Shown here piece after piece: positions 35,446-43,693 of a stretch of DNA of 47,315 nt. Position 1 is the first letter of the stretch. Each line of letters begins with the position of its first letter. The position numbers and the translations under genes were made by a program. The notes below the pieces were generated by a model. That model saw nothing but the letters and a program-made list of their open reading frames with translations. It was not told the origin of the DNA and did no database searches. Source of the stretch: an uncultured Ignavibacteriales bacterium (GTDB lineage Bacteria > Bacteroidota > Ignavibacteria > Ignavibacteriales > Melioribacteraceae); the NCBI GenBank assembly GCA_947311785.1, contig CAMZLW010000019.1:1-47315 (forward strand), in the 5' to 3' direction.

Positions 35446-35837
35446 TATCCTCTACCTCCTTTTATAACTTCGCGTAACAATTGAAAATGGCTGGCTATTT
35501 TTTTTGATGTAAATTTAAAGTTAATGGCATTTTCTGCAAGCTCAGCCATTTCAGTTTCAATATCCACATTGTTTATTCCGCCATTTGGTTCTTTCGATTT
35601 ATCTAGAAAAATTTCATTTTCAACTCCAACTTTTTGAGGAGTAGCTAAACTTATATGTTTGCTTTCTGTTTTTTTCATTGATGAACTCATTTCGCTTGTT
35701 AACACATCTTGAAACTTTACATCTTGGCGTATGTAACCTGTTGTGCCAATATTCGCAATGTTTTGGCTAATTACCTTGTTCTTTGTAGATAAGTGCGAAA
35801 TATAGTTTTCTAATAAATTTATATTTGATGTAGCCAT
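35445..35837 (-). CDS. flgB: Flagellar basal-body rod protein FlgB
   Basis: This is the proximal rod subunit that starts the basal-body operon. I chose the ATG that gives M-A-T-S-N-I-N-L-L and a 130-residue product, the usual FlgB length. The longer frame starting 15 codons upstream adds a hydrophobic stretch foreign to the family. The N-terminal motif is N-I-A-N-I-G-T-T-G-Y-I-R near 29-40, and the C-terminal F-K-F-T-S-K-K-I-A-S-H-F helix is near 110. It is the first flagellar structural gene downstream of the che genes, after a 240-bp gap. Confidence 0.93.
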   Translation of the reverse strand: MATSNINLLENYISHLSTKNKVISQNIANIGTTGYIRQDVKFQDVLTSEMSSSMKKTESKHISLATPQKVGVENEIFLDKSKEPNGGINNVDIETEMAELAENAINFKFTSKKIASHFQLLREVIKGGRG

Positions 35838-35894
35838 TATTATTCCAATTATTTTTAATAATAACGGCAAAACTAATGCCATTTAAATTTATGC

Positions 35895-35924
35895 TATATA
35901 AAGTCTTCTTTTAACCCACCAAAA
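35895..35924 (-). promoter_or_regulatory. Candidate promoter before flgB
   Basis: On the - strand TTTTGG and TATATA are separated by 18 bases, and flgB begins about 58 bases downstream. The match to a housekeeping promoter is modest. The position, after a hairpin that could end the che transcript, supports a separate start for the flg/fli operon. Confidence 0.25.
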
Positions 35925-35973
35925 GCTGTTATGCTTAAATGTTTTAATTGGAAAACTTTTGTATTTAGTAAGA

Positions 35974-35996
35974 TTCCCGTAAAAAAGATACGGGAA
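35974..35996 (-). terminator. Hairpin between the che and flg/fli gene sets
   Basis: TTCCCGTA and TACGGGAA are perfect 8-bp inverted repeats around a 7-base loop, about 80 bases after the stop of the small C-x-C-G gene. No long T tract follows on the - strand, so termination may be partial, or the element may stabilise mRNA ends. Confidence 0.5.
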
Positions 35997-36077
35997 GAAG
36001 ACTATGAGTTGAGTTTTATAAAAACTTCTTTTGTTAAATAGATAAATGCCGAGTGGCTAATTTTGGATAGTTGGCTA

Positions 36078-36326
36078 TTATTCGTCAGAATAATCGAGCA
36101 TTAGGGATTTCGTTTGTCCGCATGAGCAAATAAACTTAATTTCTTTTATTTCATCGTTTGAATCTTTTTTTATTATAAACTTTACACCTTCGTGGCTCTC
36201 TTCTTCAATTGTAATTTTAGTTTTACCCGACATTGCTACTTTGCCCGATTTAATTACATTGCCAGATGTGTTACTACTACTTTTTTCTATTTCTCTAAAA
36301 ATTGGTTCTTCAAATTCATTTTTCAT
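36078..36326 (-). CDS. Small C-x-C-G protein coupled to cheB
   Basis: This is an 82-residue acidic cytosolic protein. Residues about 1-35 are polar and Ser-rich; residues about 35-70 alternate like a small beta-sheet (T-K-I-T-I, V-K-F-I-I, I-K-E-I-K-F-I); and near the end comes C-S-C-G-Q followed by an acidic tail, D-Y-S-D-E. The two cysteines could bind a metal with other ligands or be redox-active. The start overlaps the cheB stop (ATGA), so it is translated with the methylesterase. I recognise no named family. Its place at the end of a che operon suggests a role in chemotaxis or its control, which is inference. Confidence 0.72.
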   Translation of the reverse strand: MKNEFEEPIFREIEKSSSNTSGNVIKSGKVAMSGKTKITIEEESHEGVKFIIKKDSNDEIKEIKFICSCGQTKSLMLDYSDE

Positions 36327-37390
36327 TTTTTAAATACCGAGTTTATTTTATTTGCAATTTGTTCTAATGGTACAATTATATCTGCATATCCAGCATCCAC
36401 AACGGCTTTTGGCATTCCGTAAACTACACAACTGCTAGCGTTTTGAGCTAAACAACTACCACCTATTTTTTTTAATTCTGTTATTCCTTCTAATCCATCC
36501 TTTCCCATTCCTGTCATAATAACACCAAGCATTTTTTTTCCGTAAATAGAAATTGCAGATTTAAACATAACATCAACCGATGGACGGTGCAGTGATGTGG
36601 TTGGTTCATCACTTAATAATATTTTTATATCTATTCCTACTTTAACAAAACCCATGTGCTTTCCACCAGGTGCAATATAAACAAAATTTTTCTTAATTAT
36701 ATCACCATGTTCTGCCTCTTTTACAGTTAATTTAGACATACCGTTTAATCTATCTGCAAGCGATTTTGTAAACTTTGGAGGCATATGTTGTACTATAAAC
36801 ATTGGGACGTTTATATCTTCGGATAATAGAGGAATAATCTTTTGTAACGAAATGGGACCGCCTGTTGAAACACCAAGAGCTATTGCACTATATTCTGTTT
36901 TAGGAAGAACACCTCTTGATGTAGTGGAGGCTACATCAAGGGGAGTTTTTGTTAAAGCACTATTGCCAGAATGTGCAGTATTCCATTTTTGATAAACAAT
37001 GCTCTTTATTTTACGTATTAAGTCATCTTTTATTTTTGCAATATTAACGTTTACAAAACTTTGCTCTTTCGAAAAAAAATCTACAGCTCCATATTCAAAA
37101 GCTTTTAATGTAGCTTCCGCTCCGTCTGTTGTTAAGGAACTTACCATAATTACAGAGGTCGGTGCATCTTTCATTATTAATTTAAGAGCAGTTAAACCAT
37201 CCATTACTGGCATTTCAACATCAAGTGTAATTACATCAGGGCGTAGTTCTTTGGCAAACTTGTAGCCTTCTTTTCCATCTTTTGCTGTACCAACAATTTC
37301 TATATTGGGTTCTTTTGAAAGCATAATAGATAACGATTTCCGCATAAATGCAGAATCGTCAACAATTAATACTTTTATTTTTCGTTTCAT
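36323..37390 (-). CDS. cheB: Chemotaxis methylesterase/deamidase CheB
   Basis: CheB removes methyl groups from chemoreceptors during adaptation. The N-terminal receiver holds the D-D pair at 11-12 and phospho-acceptor D57 in T-L-D-V-E-M-P. The C-terminal methylesterase has the triad S175 (G-V-S-T-G-G), H202 (V-Q-H-M-P-P) and D298 (G-M-G-K-D-G). I prefer the ATG giving M-K-R-K-I-K-V-L over a GTG four codons upstream, because a GAGAAAAG stretch precedes it. The gene follows cheA by about 70 bp and overlaps the next small gene by four bases. Confidence 0.95.
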   Translation of the reverse strand: MKRKIKVLIVDDSAFMRKSLSIMLSKEPNIEIVGTAKDGKEGYKFAKELRPDVITLDVEMPVMDGLTALKLIMKDAPTSVIMVSSLTTDGAEATLKAFEYGAVDFFSKEQSFVNVNIAKIKDDLIRKIKSIVYQKWNTAHSGNSALTKTPLDVASTTSRGVLPKTEYSAIALGVSTGGPISLQKIIPLLSEDINVPMFIVQHMPPKFTKSLADRLNGMSKLTVKEAEHGDIIKKNFVYIAPGGKHMGFVKVGIDIKILLSDEPTTSLHRPSVDVMFKSAISIYGKKMLGVIMTGMGKDGLEGITELKKIGGSCLAQNASSCVVYGMPKAVVDAGYADIIVPLEQIANKINSVFKK

Positions 37391-37462
37391 CTTTTCTCGC
37401 ACAAATCTTTAGGTTTAGACGAAACTCGCATTAAAAATCATTTTTTTGCGATTTTAATAATC

Positions 37463-39763
37463 TTATATGCTTGCTTCAATTTCTTTATTTAATTTTAGTA
37501 ATAGTTCGGCAATATCCAAAATCATAACAACTTTGCCATCTCCCATAATGGATGACCCCGCAATTCCTTCAATATTGCCAAGATAATTTCCAAGAGATTT
37601 AATAACAATTTCTTGTTGTCCTATCATCTCATCAACTTTTATTCCAAAAACTTTTTCGGCAACCCCAACTATTATTATAAACTGAAATACTTTGGTTGCC
37701 TCTTTCTCACTTCTAGAATATAGTAGTTTATCGATTGAAACTATTGGAATTACTTGGTCTCTAACTTTTATTACTGGATTATTGTTTACCGAGTAAATTT
37801 CGTCTGTGTGAATACGCAAAACCTCAATAACCGAACTAAGGGGAATTACCATAATTTCATCTTGCGACCTTACTACCATTCCAGCAATTATTGCTAAAGT
37901 TAGTGGAAGTTTAACAATTATTTTTGTTCCAACATCAACTTTAGATTCAATATTAATTATGCCTCTAAGCTTGGTAACGTTCGTTCTTACAACATCCATA
38001 CCTACGCCACGCCCAGATACGTTTGTAACAACTGCTGCGGTTGAAAATCCTGGAGCGAAAATAAAATTAAATATTTCTGTGTCGGATAAATCTTCTGCTT
38101 TCTCTTTTGTAATTAAACCTTTTTCAATTGCTTTGGCCTTTATTATATCTGGATTTATACCCTTTCCATCATCTTCAATTGAAATAATTACGTGGTTTCC
38201 TTCGTGTGTTGCCGATAGAGTTAAAGTTCCCTTGGGGTCTTTTCCTTTTGCAATTCTATCTTCAGGAGATTCTATGCCATGGTCAACCGAATTACGCACA
38301 AGATGAACTAATGGGTCGTTAATTTCTTCAATTAATGTTTTATCTAACTCAGTTTCTTCACCTTTAATTACAAGATTTACACTTTTTTCAACTTCTTTTG
38401 ATAAATCGCGTACAACACGTGGAAATCTGTTAAAAACTTTTCCAATTTTAACCATACGTGTTTTCATTACAACAAGTTGTAGTTCGTTTGTCATAAGATC
38501 AATTTGCTTTGTTGCTTCCGATAAATCTCGAGTTAGTTTTGTTCCCTCGTAATTTAACATAGCTTCCGAGTAAACTTGTGCCAACTGATTTCTGCCAAGC
38601 ACTAACTCAGATACAATATTAAGCAATTCGTCCAAACGTTCAACATCAACACGAATAGTTTTATCTTCTGCTTTTTTTAGTGGTTTTACAGCTCTTTTTG
38701 TTTCTTTTGCAATAATTATTTCTGGTAGTGCTTCCTCTTTATCTTCTGTTTTTTTATGGCTCTTTTCAGAAATTGCTTCCGTGGTTGGTTCTACATTGTT
38801 GCTTGTTTCTTCTTGAGCAGAAATTACTTCATTATTTTCAAGACTTTTAATTGCGTTCTCTAAAAAAACAACAGTATCGCCAACTTCAACATTTTCGTTT
38901 TTGTCTTCGCTAATTACTATTATTAACTCTTTAATTTTATCGTAAGCAACAAGAATTACATCCATCAACTTGCTGCTAAGTTTTGCTTCGCCCTTGCGAA
39001 GTTTATTCAAAATATCTTCACCTTTGTGTGTAACAGATGTTAGTTTTTCTAATCCTAAAAAACCAGCTGTTCCTTTAATGGTATGAAAAGCTCTAAATAT
39101 TTTGTTTAGTAAATCATCATCTTCTGGCTTATTTTCTAATTCTACTAAATCATGGTCCAACTCTTCCAAAATTTCATTAGATTCAACTATGAAGCTATCA
39201 ACTATTTCTGCCATATCAGGGTCGAGTAGCATAGCATATTTGTCTCTAATTTCTTGTTCGGAAGTAGTGCTTTCAGAAGTATCATCTATTTCAACTTTTA
39301 CTTTGTCGTCTGTTTTTTCGGTGAAATTTTGGGTTTTGTTGTTTTCTAAATTGCTTATTGTTTCTTCTAAAAGAGTAACTGTTTCGGCAACTTCAACATC
39401 TTCATTTTTCTCTTCCTCTATTATAACAATAAGCTCTTTTATTTTATCGTAGGCAACAAGAATTACATCCATCAACTTGCTGCTAAGTTTTGCTTCGCCC
39501 TTGCGAAGTTTATTTAAAATATCTTCGCCCTTGTGTGTAACAGATGTTAGTTTTTCTAATCCTAAAAAGCCCGCTGTTCCTTTTATGGTGTGGAAGGCTC
39601 TAAATATTTTATTTAGTAAATCGTCATCTTCAGAATTGTTTTCCAAAACAACTAAATCGTGATCTAGTTGTTCCAAAATTTCGTTAGTTTCAATTATAAA
39701 ACTATCTACAATTTCGGTCATATCTGGGTCGAGTAACATTGCATATTTGTTCTCTTCGTGCAT
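37463..39763 (-). CDS. cheA: Chemotaxis histidine kinase CheA with two HPt domains
   Basis: CheA is the sensor kinase that phosphorylates CheY and CheB. The order is HPt-1 (about 6-146, phospho-His H58 in A-F-H-T-I-K-G), HPt-2 (about 175-315, H227 in the same motif), a Lys/Glu linker, dimerisation helices (about 374-440), the HATPase domain with V-R-N-S-V-D-H-G near 488 and S-G-R-G-V-G-M-D near 587, and a CheW-like domain (about 625-760). There is no separate CheY-binding P2. At 766 residues it is enlarged by the duplication. I chose the ATG after G-G-T-G-A over a TTG four codons upstream. It starts 4 bp after the stop of the CheZ-like gene. Confidence 0.95.
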   Translation of the reverse strand: MHEENKYAMLLDPDMTEIVDSFIIETNEILEQLDHDLVVLENNSEDDDLLNKIFRAFHTIKGTAGFLGLEKLTSVTHKGEDILNKLRKGEAKLSSKLMDVILVAYDKIKELIVIIEEEKNEDVEVAETVTLLEETISNLENNKTQNFTEKTDDKVKVEIDDTSESTTSEQEIRDKYAMLLDPDMAEIVDSFIVESNEILEELDHDLVELENKPEDDDLLNKIFRAFHTIKGTAGFLGLEKLTSVTHKGEDILNKLRKGEAKLSSKLMDVILVAYDKIKELIIVISEDKNENVEVGDTVVFLENAIKSLENNEVISAQEETSNNVEPTTEAISEKSHKKTEDKEEALPEIIIAKETKRAVKPLKKAEDKTIRVDVERLDELLNIVSELVLGRNQLAQVYSEAMLNYEGTKLTRDLSEATKQIDLMTNELQLVVMKTRMVKIGKVFNRFPRVVRDLSKEVEKSVNLVIKGEETELDKTLIEEINDPLVHLVRNSVDHGIESPEDRIAKGKDPKGTLTLSATHEGNHVIISIEDDGKGINPDIIKAKAIEKGLITKEKAEDLSDTEIFNFIFAPGFSTAAVVTNVSGRGVGMDVVRTNVTKLRGIINIESKVDVGTKIIVKLPLTLAIIAGMVVRSQDEIMVIPLSSVIEVLRIHTDEIYSVNNNPVIKVRDQVIPIVSIDKLLYSRSEKEATKVFQFIIIVGVAEKVFGIKVDEMIGQQEIVIKSLGNYLGNIEGIAGSSIMGDGKVVMILDIAELLLKLNKEIEASI
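38819..39241 (-). repeat. Tandem HPt duplication in cheA, downstream copy
   Basis: This segment repeats the one at about 39326-39748 at an offset of exactly 507 bp (169 codons). Long runs, for example around 38951-39003 against 39458-39510, are identical or nearly so, including synonymous positions. Protein differences are few and lie mainly at the ends of the unit. This indicates a recent in-frame duplication or ongoing gene conversion. Confidence 0.9.
39326..39748 (-). repeat. Tandem HPt duplication in cheA, upstream copy
   Basis: This is the first copy of the 169-codon unit, encoding the N-terminal HPt domain of CheA. The phospho-acceptor segment A-F-H-T-I-K-G-T-A-G-F is identical in both copies. 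Confidence 0.9.
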
Positions 39764-39767
39764 TTTA

Positions 39768-40526
39768 TCACCCAAATAGTTTGTCTATTTCGTCTTGTGA
39801 TGTATTGTTACTTTCGCTAATTATGTTATCTACATCATTTTGAGACGATTTTCGATTATGAAAGCTAGCGTCCATATCAAAGTTAGTATCTGTAGGAACT
39901 TCAATTTCGTCTGAATTATCAACAACCTTTATTTCTTCGTCTGTTAGTTCAAACATCAAAGAGGATAATCTTTTTTGAACTGAAATAATTAAGTGATTAA
40001 CTGCCGATAATTGTTGTGTTGTAATATCTTGAACCTGAAGAGCAATTGCAATATTAGTAGCGTCCATTTGTACTTTCCCAAGAATTTCTGTAATCTGGGC
40101 TTTTGAATCTTCAATTACAAGGTTTTCGGTAAGTTTCTCTAAAAGTTTTGTTGCTTTTGGGTTATCGGTTAATAGTTTTGATAGTTCAGAGATAATAGAT
40201 TTGCTTTCACTCTCTTTACCCAGAACATCGGTTAATATGTCTGTTAATTCAAATGTACTTGCCGAAATTGCATCTATTAAATCTAATATTTCTGTTGTTG
40301 CCAATTCTGTGGCACTTGTAACATCGCTAATATGGTCTGTTGCTTTAGGAATTTTTGAATTGCTCTCTTCTATTGAGTTATTGATGTGAACCAACATAGG
40401 AGCCATTTCGTGAATAAAATCCACCAACTTTTGTATGCCAGGAATTATTTTTTCGCCAATACTGAAAAGGTCTTTTAAGTCTTCTAGCTTTGAGCCCAAG
40501 GTTTCTAAATCGTTTCCATTATTCAT
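39768..40526 (-). CDS. cheZ: CheZ-like CheY-P phosphatase
   Basis: This is a 252-residue, almost wholly helical cytosolic protein. V-Q-D-I-T-T-Q-Q-L near 165-173 aligns with CheZ F-Q-D-L-T-G-Q, giving D167 and Q171 the places of the catalytic Asp143 and Gln147 of E. coli CheZ. The chain ends in S-Q-D-E-I-D-K-L-F-G. That resembles both the CheY-binding C-terminus of CheZ (S-Q-D-x-V-D-D-L-L) and the N-terminal CheY docking motif of FliM. A flexible linker (about 200-240) joins them, as in CheZ. It sits between cheY and cheA. The enzymatic role is inferred from these motifs, since overall similarity to enterobacterial CheZ is low. Confidence 0.78.
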   Translation of the reverse strand: MNNGNDLETLGSKLEDLKDLFSIGEKIIPGIQKLVDFIHEMAPMLVHINNSIEESNSKIPKATDHISDVTSATELATTEILDLIDAISASTFELTDILTDVLGKESESKSIISELSKLLTDNPKATKLLEKLTENLVIEDSKAQITEILGKVQMDATNIAIALQVQDITTQQLSAVNHLIISVQKRLSSLMFELTDEEIKVVDNSDEIEVPTDTNFDMDASFHNRKSSQNDVDNIISESNNTSQDEIDKLFG

Positions 40527-40537
40527 AATTATCTCCT

Positions 40538-40915
40538 TTACTGACTCGCCAAAATTTGCTCAATTTTTTCTTTTAGAATTACTGGTGTAAATGGTTTTAC
40601 AACATAATTATTTACCTTTGCTGCAAGTGCTTCCATAATATCTTCTTTTACACCTCTTGTTGTTACCATTAGTATTGGAACAGATGCATACGTTGCGTGT
40701 GCTCTAATAGCTTTTACCAACTCTAGTCCCGACATATTAGGCATATTCCAATCGGTAATAACAAATGTTATATCTGCATTAGCATTTAAAACATCTAATG
40801 CTTCTTTTCCATCGCCTGCTTCTAAAAAATCAGAATATCCAATCCCTTTTAAGGAATTTGCAACTATTCTTCTCATTGTAACCGAATCATCGACAACTAA
40901 AAATTTCAAACTCAT
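40538..40915 (-). CDS. cheY: CheY-type response regulator (first, FliM-docking type)
   Basis: This is a single-domain receiver of 125 residues. The acidic pair is D9-D10, phospho-acceptor D55 lies in T-D-W-N-M-P-N-M-S-G, T85 is the switch Thr and K107 the conserved Lys in V-V-K-P-F. The D-W-N-M-P-N segment is the same as in E. coli CheY, so this is the likely flagellar switch regulator. It lies 12 bp before the CheZ-like gene and 10 bp after the second receiver gene. Confidence 0.92.
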   Translation of the reverse strand: MSLKFLVVDDSVTMRRIVANSLKGIGYSDFLEAGDGKEALDVLNANADITFVITDWNMPNMSGLELVKAIRAHATYASVPILMVTTRGVKEDIMEALAAKVNNYVVKPFTPVILKEKIEQILASQ

Positions 40916-40925
40916 TTTTTTCTCC

Positions 40926-41291
40926 TTAGCTTATATATTTTGAAACTTCATAATTAATTTTTTTAGGATCAAAAGGCTTAACAAGATATGAGTTTGCCCC
41001 TATACTTAATCCACGTTCTATATCTTTTTCACTTCCAAGTGAGCTTAATATAATTATTGGAACATCTTCGTATGCGTTGTCATCTCTAACAGTTTTTATT
41101 AGTTCAAAACCATCAACATTTGGCATATTTAAATCAGTAATAATTAAATCAACATCGCTATTAGGAAGTTTTTCAAGAGCTTCCATTCCGTCTGTTGCAG
41201 AAATAATTTTATATCCTTTTGCTGCTAACGAAAAAGTTACAAATTTTCTTATAGTTGGGGAATCGTCCGCCACTAAAATTACTTTTTTCAT
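40926..41291 (-). CDS. Second single-domain CheY-like response regulator
   Basis: This is a 121-residue receiver with D9-D10, phospho-acceptor D53 in T-D-L-N-M-P, switch S83 and K105 in V-K-P-F. It differs from its neighbour in using Ser at the switch and in its alpha-4/beta-5 face, so it may bind a different target or act as a phosphate sink, as in two-CheY systems. GGAG precedes the ATG. It lies 6 bp after cheR. Confidence 0.9.
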   Translation of the reverse strand: MKKVILVADDSPTIRKFVTFSLAAKGYKIISATDGMEALEKLPNSDVDLIITDLNMPNVDGFELIKTVRDDNAYEDVPIIILSSLGSEKDIERGLSIGANSYLVKPFDPKKINYEVSKYIS

Positions 41292-41297
41292 CTATTA

Positions 41298-42224
41298 TCA
41301 CTCCTTTTTATAACTTATCGTTTTAGGAAAACTTTCAAGCTTAAATGCTTTTGAAATACCATGTAGTGTTTCAGCATATCCAATAAATAAATATCCACCT
41401 CTATTTAGCGAGTTGTAAAGGTGCGAAACAACTTTAATTTTTGATTTTGTATCAAAATAAATTAGTACGTTTGCACAAAATATAATATCAAAGTTGGTCA
41501 TACTTCTCATTTTTATGTCGTCGTATAAATTAAGGGGTGAAAATTTCACCATGCTTTTTAATCTGGGATCGATAGTATAGTTTGTTCCTTCTTGCTTAAA
41601 ATATTTTTTTAGAAAAAATGCGGGAGTATTCCTTATTGCATACTCTTTATAAACTCCTTTTTGTGCTCTTAACACAACATCTTCGTTTATATCGGTACCA
41701 ATAATTTCGAACTGCATATCGGGATATTTTGGTTTAACCATATCCATAATAACCATTGCAACAGAGTATGCTTCTTCTCCAGAGGAGCTTGCAGCACTCC
41801 AAATTCTAATCTTTTTTTGACCAAGTTTTCTTTTAGCTTCAATAGTTTCTTTGAAAATTTTTGATGTAAGTGCATCAAGTTGTGGTTGATTTCTAAAAAA
41901 GAAGGTTTCGTTAATAGTTATTGCCTCGTATAAATATCTTCTTTCAACTTTGGCTTTAGGATTAAATTTTAAATATTTCAAATACTCTTCGAATGAACTC
42001 AGTTTTAAGTGATTTATTCGCTTAAGCAATCTACTTTCTAATAAATATTTTTTATTGTCTTGAAAATAAATTCCACAAAGTTCATAAATATAGGTTCTCC
42101 AAGACTCAAAGTTTGCGGCTGAAAGTGTAATTTTATTACTAGTTAAAGTGTTACTACGTTGGGTAGCATTATTGCTTTTCAGAACAAATCCTTTTGACGG
42201 GGCAGTATTAGTGAATGCACACAT
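41298..42224 (-). CDS. cheR: Chemotaxis methyltransferase CheR
   Basis: CheR uses S-adenosylmethionine to methylate glutamates on chemoreceptors. After a 35-residue low-complexity lead, the CheR helical N-domain spans about 38-110 (F-F-R-N-Q-P near 109-114 marks the link). The Rossmann methyltransferase follows, with I-R-I-W-S-A-A-S-S-S-G-E-E-A-Y-S near 139-154 and F-D-I-I-F-C-A-N-V-L-I-Y-F near 244-256. At 308 residues it is normal. An AAAGGA ribosome site lies at the end of the HEAT gene, 4 bp upstream. Confidence 0.95.
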   Translation of the reverse strand: MCAFTNTAPSKGFVLKSNNATQRSNTLTSNKITLSAANFESWRTYIYELCGIYFQDNKKYLLESRLLKRINHLKLSSFEEYLKYLKFNPKAKVERRYLYEAITINETFFFRNQPQLDALTSKIFKETIEAKRKLGQKKIRIWSAASSSGEEAYSVAMVIMDMVKPKYPDMQFEIIGTDINEDVVLRAQKGVYKEYAIRNTPAFFLKKYFKQEGTNYTIDPRLKSMVKFSPLNLYDDIKMRSMTNFDIIFCANVLIYFDTKSKIKVVSHLYNSLNRGGYLFIGYAETLHGISKAFKLESFPKTISYKKE

Positions 42225-42228
42225 TTGT

Positions 42229-43611
42229 TTATATCCTTTTTAGTTTCTCTTCCAATAATGATTCAGCACGTTCTTTTACCATATCTTCAGAATCTTTTGT
42301 TAATTTTTTTAATAGTTCTGTTGCTTCAGGTTCGTTAATCTCGTTAAGTAGATCAACTAGTTTTAATCTATTCCACACATTATCATCATCAATTATTTTA
42401 TCTGCAAACAGAAGTGTATCGTGGGCATTTAGTGCAAATAGCAACTCTGCAACAACCATTCTAATTTCTTCATCGGGGTTATCAATTAGAGTGGTTAATG
42501 TGTTTAGAAATTCTATTTGTTCCATATCTGATAGTGGTTCAAACTCTAATTCTTTTCCTACAGTTAGCATCTCTTGATATAACAGTAACAATTTTTTTGT
42601 GTTCGTGCTATTGCTGTTAATACTTTTTCTAACAAGTTTGCACGAAATTTTATGCGTATCTAAAAATTTTTGCTTAAACATTTCATCTAACTCATCGTTT
42701 GAGCCATATATTTTAACAAATGCTTCAATAATTTCTTTGTTATCGTAATTGTAAAGAAGTTTTACAGCGGCAAGTACCGTTTCTTCGTCATTATCGTCAA
42801 GAGCATTAAGAATTACCGATTTTAATTCATCGTTAAATTCAATATCAAATCCTAATTTGGTTAATAATTGCTCGGACGATTTAACTATTGCACCAATTAA
42901 TATTTCTTCGGTTTGTTGTAATTCATCTAATAAAAACCCTAATGATGATTCATCACCAACTCTTCCAAGACTTTCGATAATTGTATATTTTGTTAAAAGA
43001 TCTTGGGCGTTATATACTTTAATAAAATGATCTATTGCTTCTTTATTTCCTATTTTGCCCAAGGCTTCCATTACTGTGGGTGTCCAGATTTCATTTTCAT
43101 CATCTTTTAGTAGTTCCAACAGACGCCCAACAGATTCTTCGGCTTTAATATTTCCTAAAGCTTCGGCACACGCTAAAATTACATTTTGGTCACTGTTGGT
43201 TTCAAGAATTTCAATTATTTTGGAAGTGGGTTCTGGGTTGCCAATCCAACCTAAAATATCAATAATAAATTTTTCATCATCAGCATTACCTTTGCCAAGT
43301 TCCTTTATTAAAGCGGCTATTGAATTTGTTCCATTTTTAAGAAGTACTTCACCAGCCATATTTCTGATGCTAATATCTTCCGAGAAAATAAACCGAACTA
43401 TATTATTAGGGACTTGTGGGTGGGGTTGAACTGTAAATAACATAGATGCTGCATCTCTAACACCTTTATCGGGGTCAGAAAAAAGGTTTGCAACCATTTC
43501 AATTAAATCGTCTGTTAGTTCAACTGTAAGTAGTGCTTCTATTGCTTCTTTTCTTTCTGATGCGTCGCTAGATTTTAGTTTTTTGCGAAAATCTTTTTCT
43601 TGGTCACTCAT
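42229..43611 (-). CDS. HEAT-repeat protein within the chemotaxis operon
   Basis: This 460-residue acidic cytosolic protein consists mainly of HEAT-type helical pairs about 30-35 residues long (for example around 20-55, 85-115, 120-150, 155-185, 190-215 and again near 385-455), with the usual A-x-x-A-L-x-x-I/L-G core. There is no signal peptide, membrane helix or catalytic motif. Such solenoids bind other proteins. It lies between cheW and cheR with a 4-bp gap to cheR, so it is co-transcribed and probably a scaffold or regulator of the array or of adaptation. HEAT proteins in che loci are known only sporadically, so I give no gene name. Confidence 0.82.
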   Translation of the reverse strand: MSDQEKDFRKKLKSSDASERKEAIEALLTVELTDDLIEMVANLFSDPDKGVRDAASMLFTVQPHPQVPNNIVRFIFSEDISIRNMAGEVLLKNGTNSIAALIKELGKGNADDEKFIIDILGWIGNPEPTSKIIEILETNSDQNVILACAEALGNIKAEESVGRLLELLKDDENEIWTPTVMEALGKIGNKEAIDHFIKVYNAQDLLTKYTIIESLGRVGDESSLGFLLDELQQTEEILIGAIVKSSEQLLTKLGFDIEFNDELKSVILNALDDNDEETVLAAVKLLYNYDNKEIIEAFVKIYGSNDELDEMFKQKFLDTHKISCKLVRKSINSNSTNTKKLLLLYQEMLTVGKELEFEPLSDMEQIEFLNTLTTLIDNPDEEIRMVVAELLFALNAHDTLLFADKIIDDDNVWNRLKLVDLLNEINEPEATELLKKLTKDSEDMVKERAESLLEEKLKRI

Positions 43612-43693
43612 TTTACCATCAATTTTATTTTAAAATTTTTCTATTTCTACTATCGAATGTTTCTTTAAATTTTAAAGGCTAAAGTAATAATTA

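Noticed and set aside
35445-35882. Longer FlgB with a hydrophobic N-terminus that could suggest a signal peptide
   Set aside because: Rod proteins are exported by the flagellar apparatus and lack Sec signals; the family alignment begins at the inner Met.
38819-39748. Repeat array such as CRISPR
   Set aside because: Only two long copies exist, both in frame and encoding an HPt domain; there are no short regularly spaced repeats.
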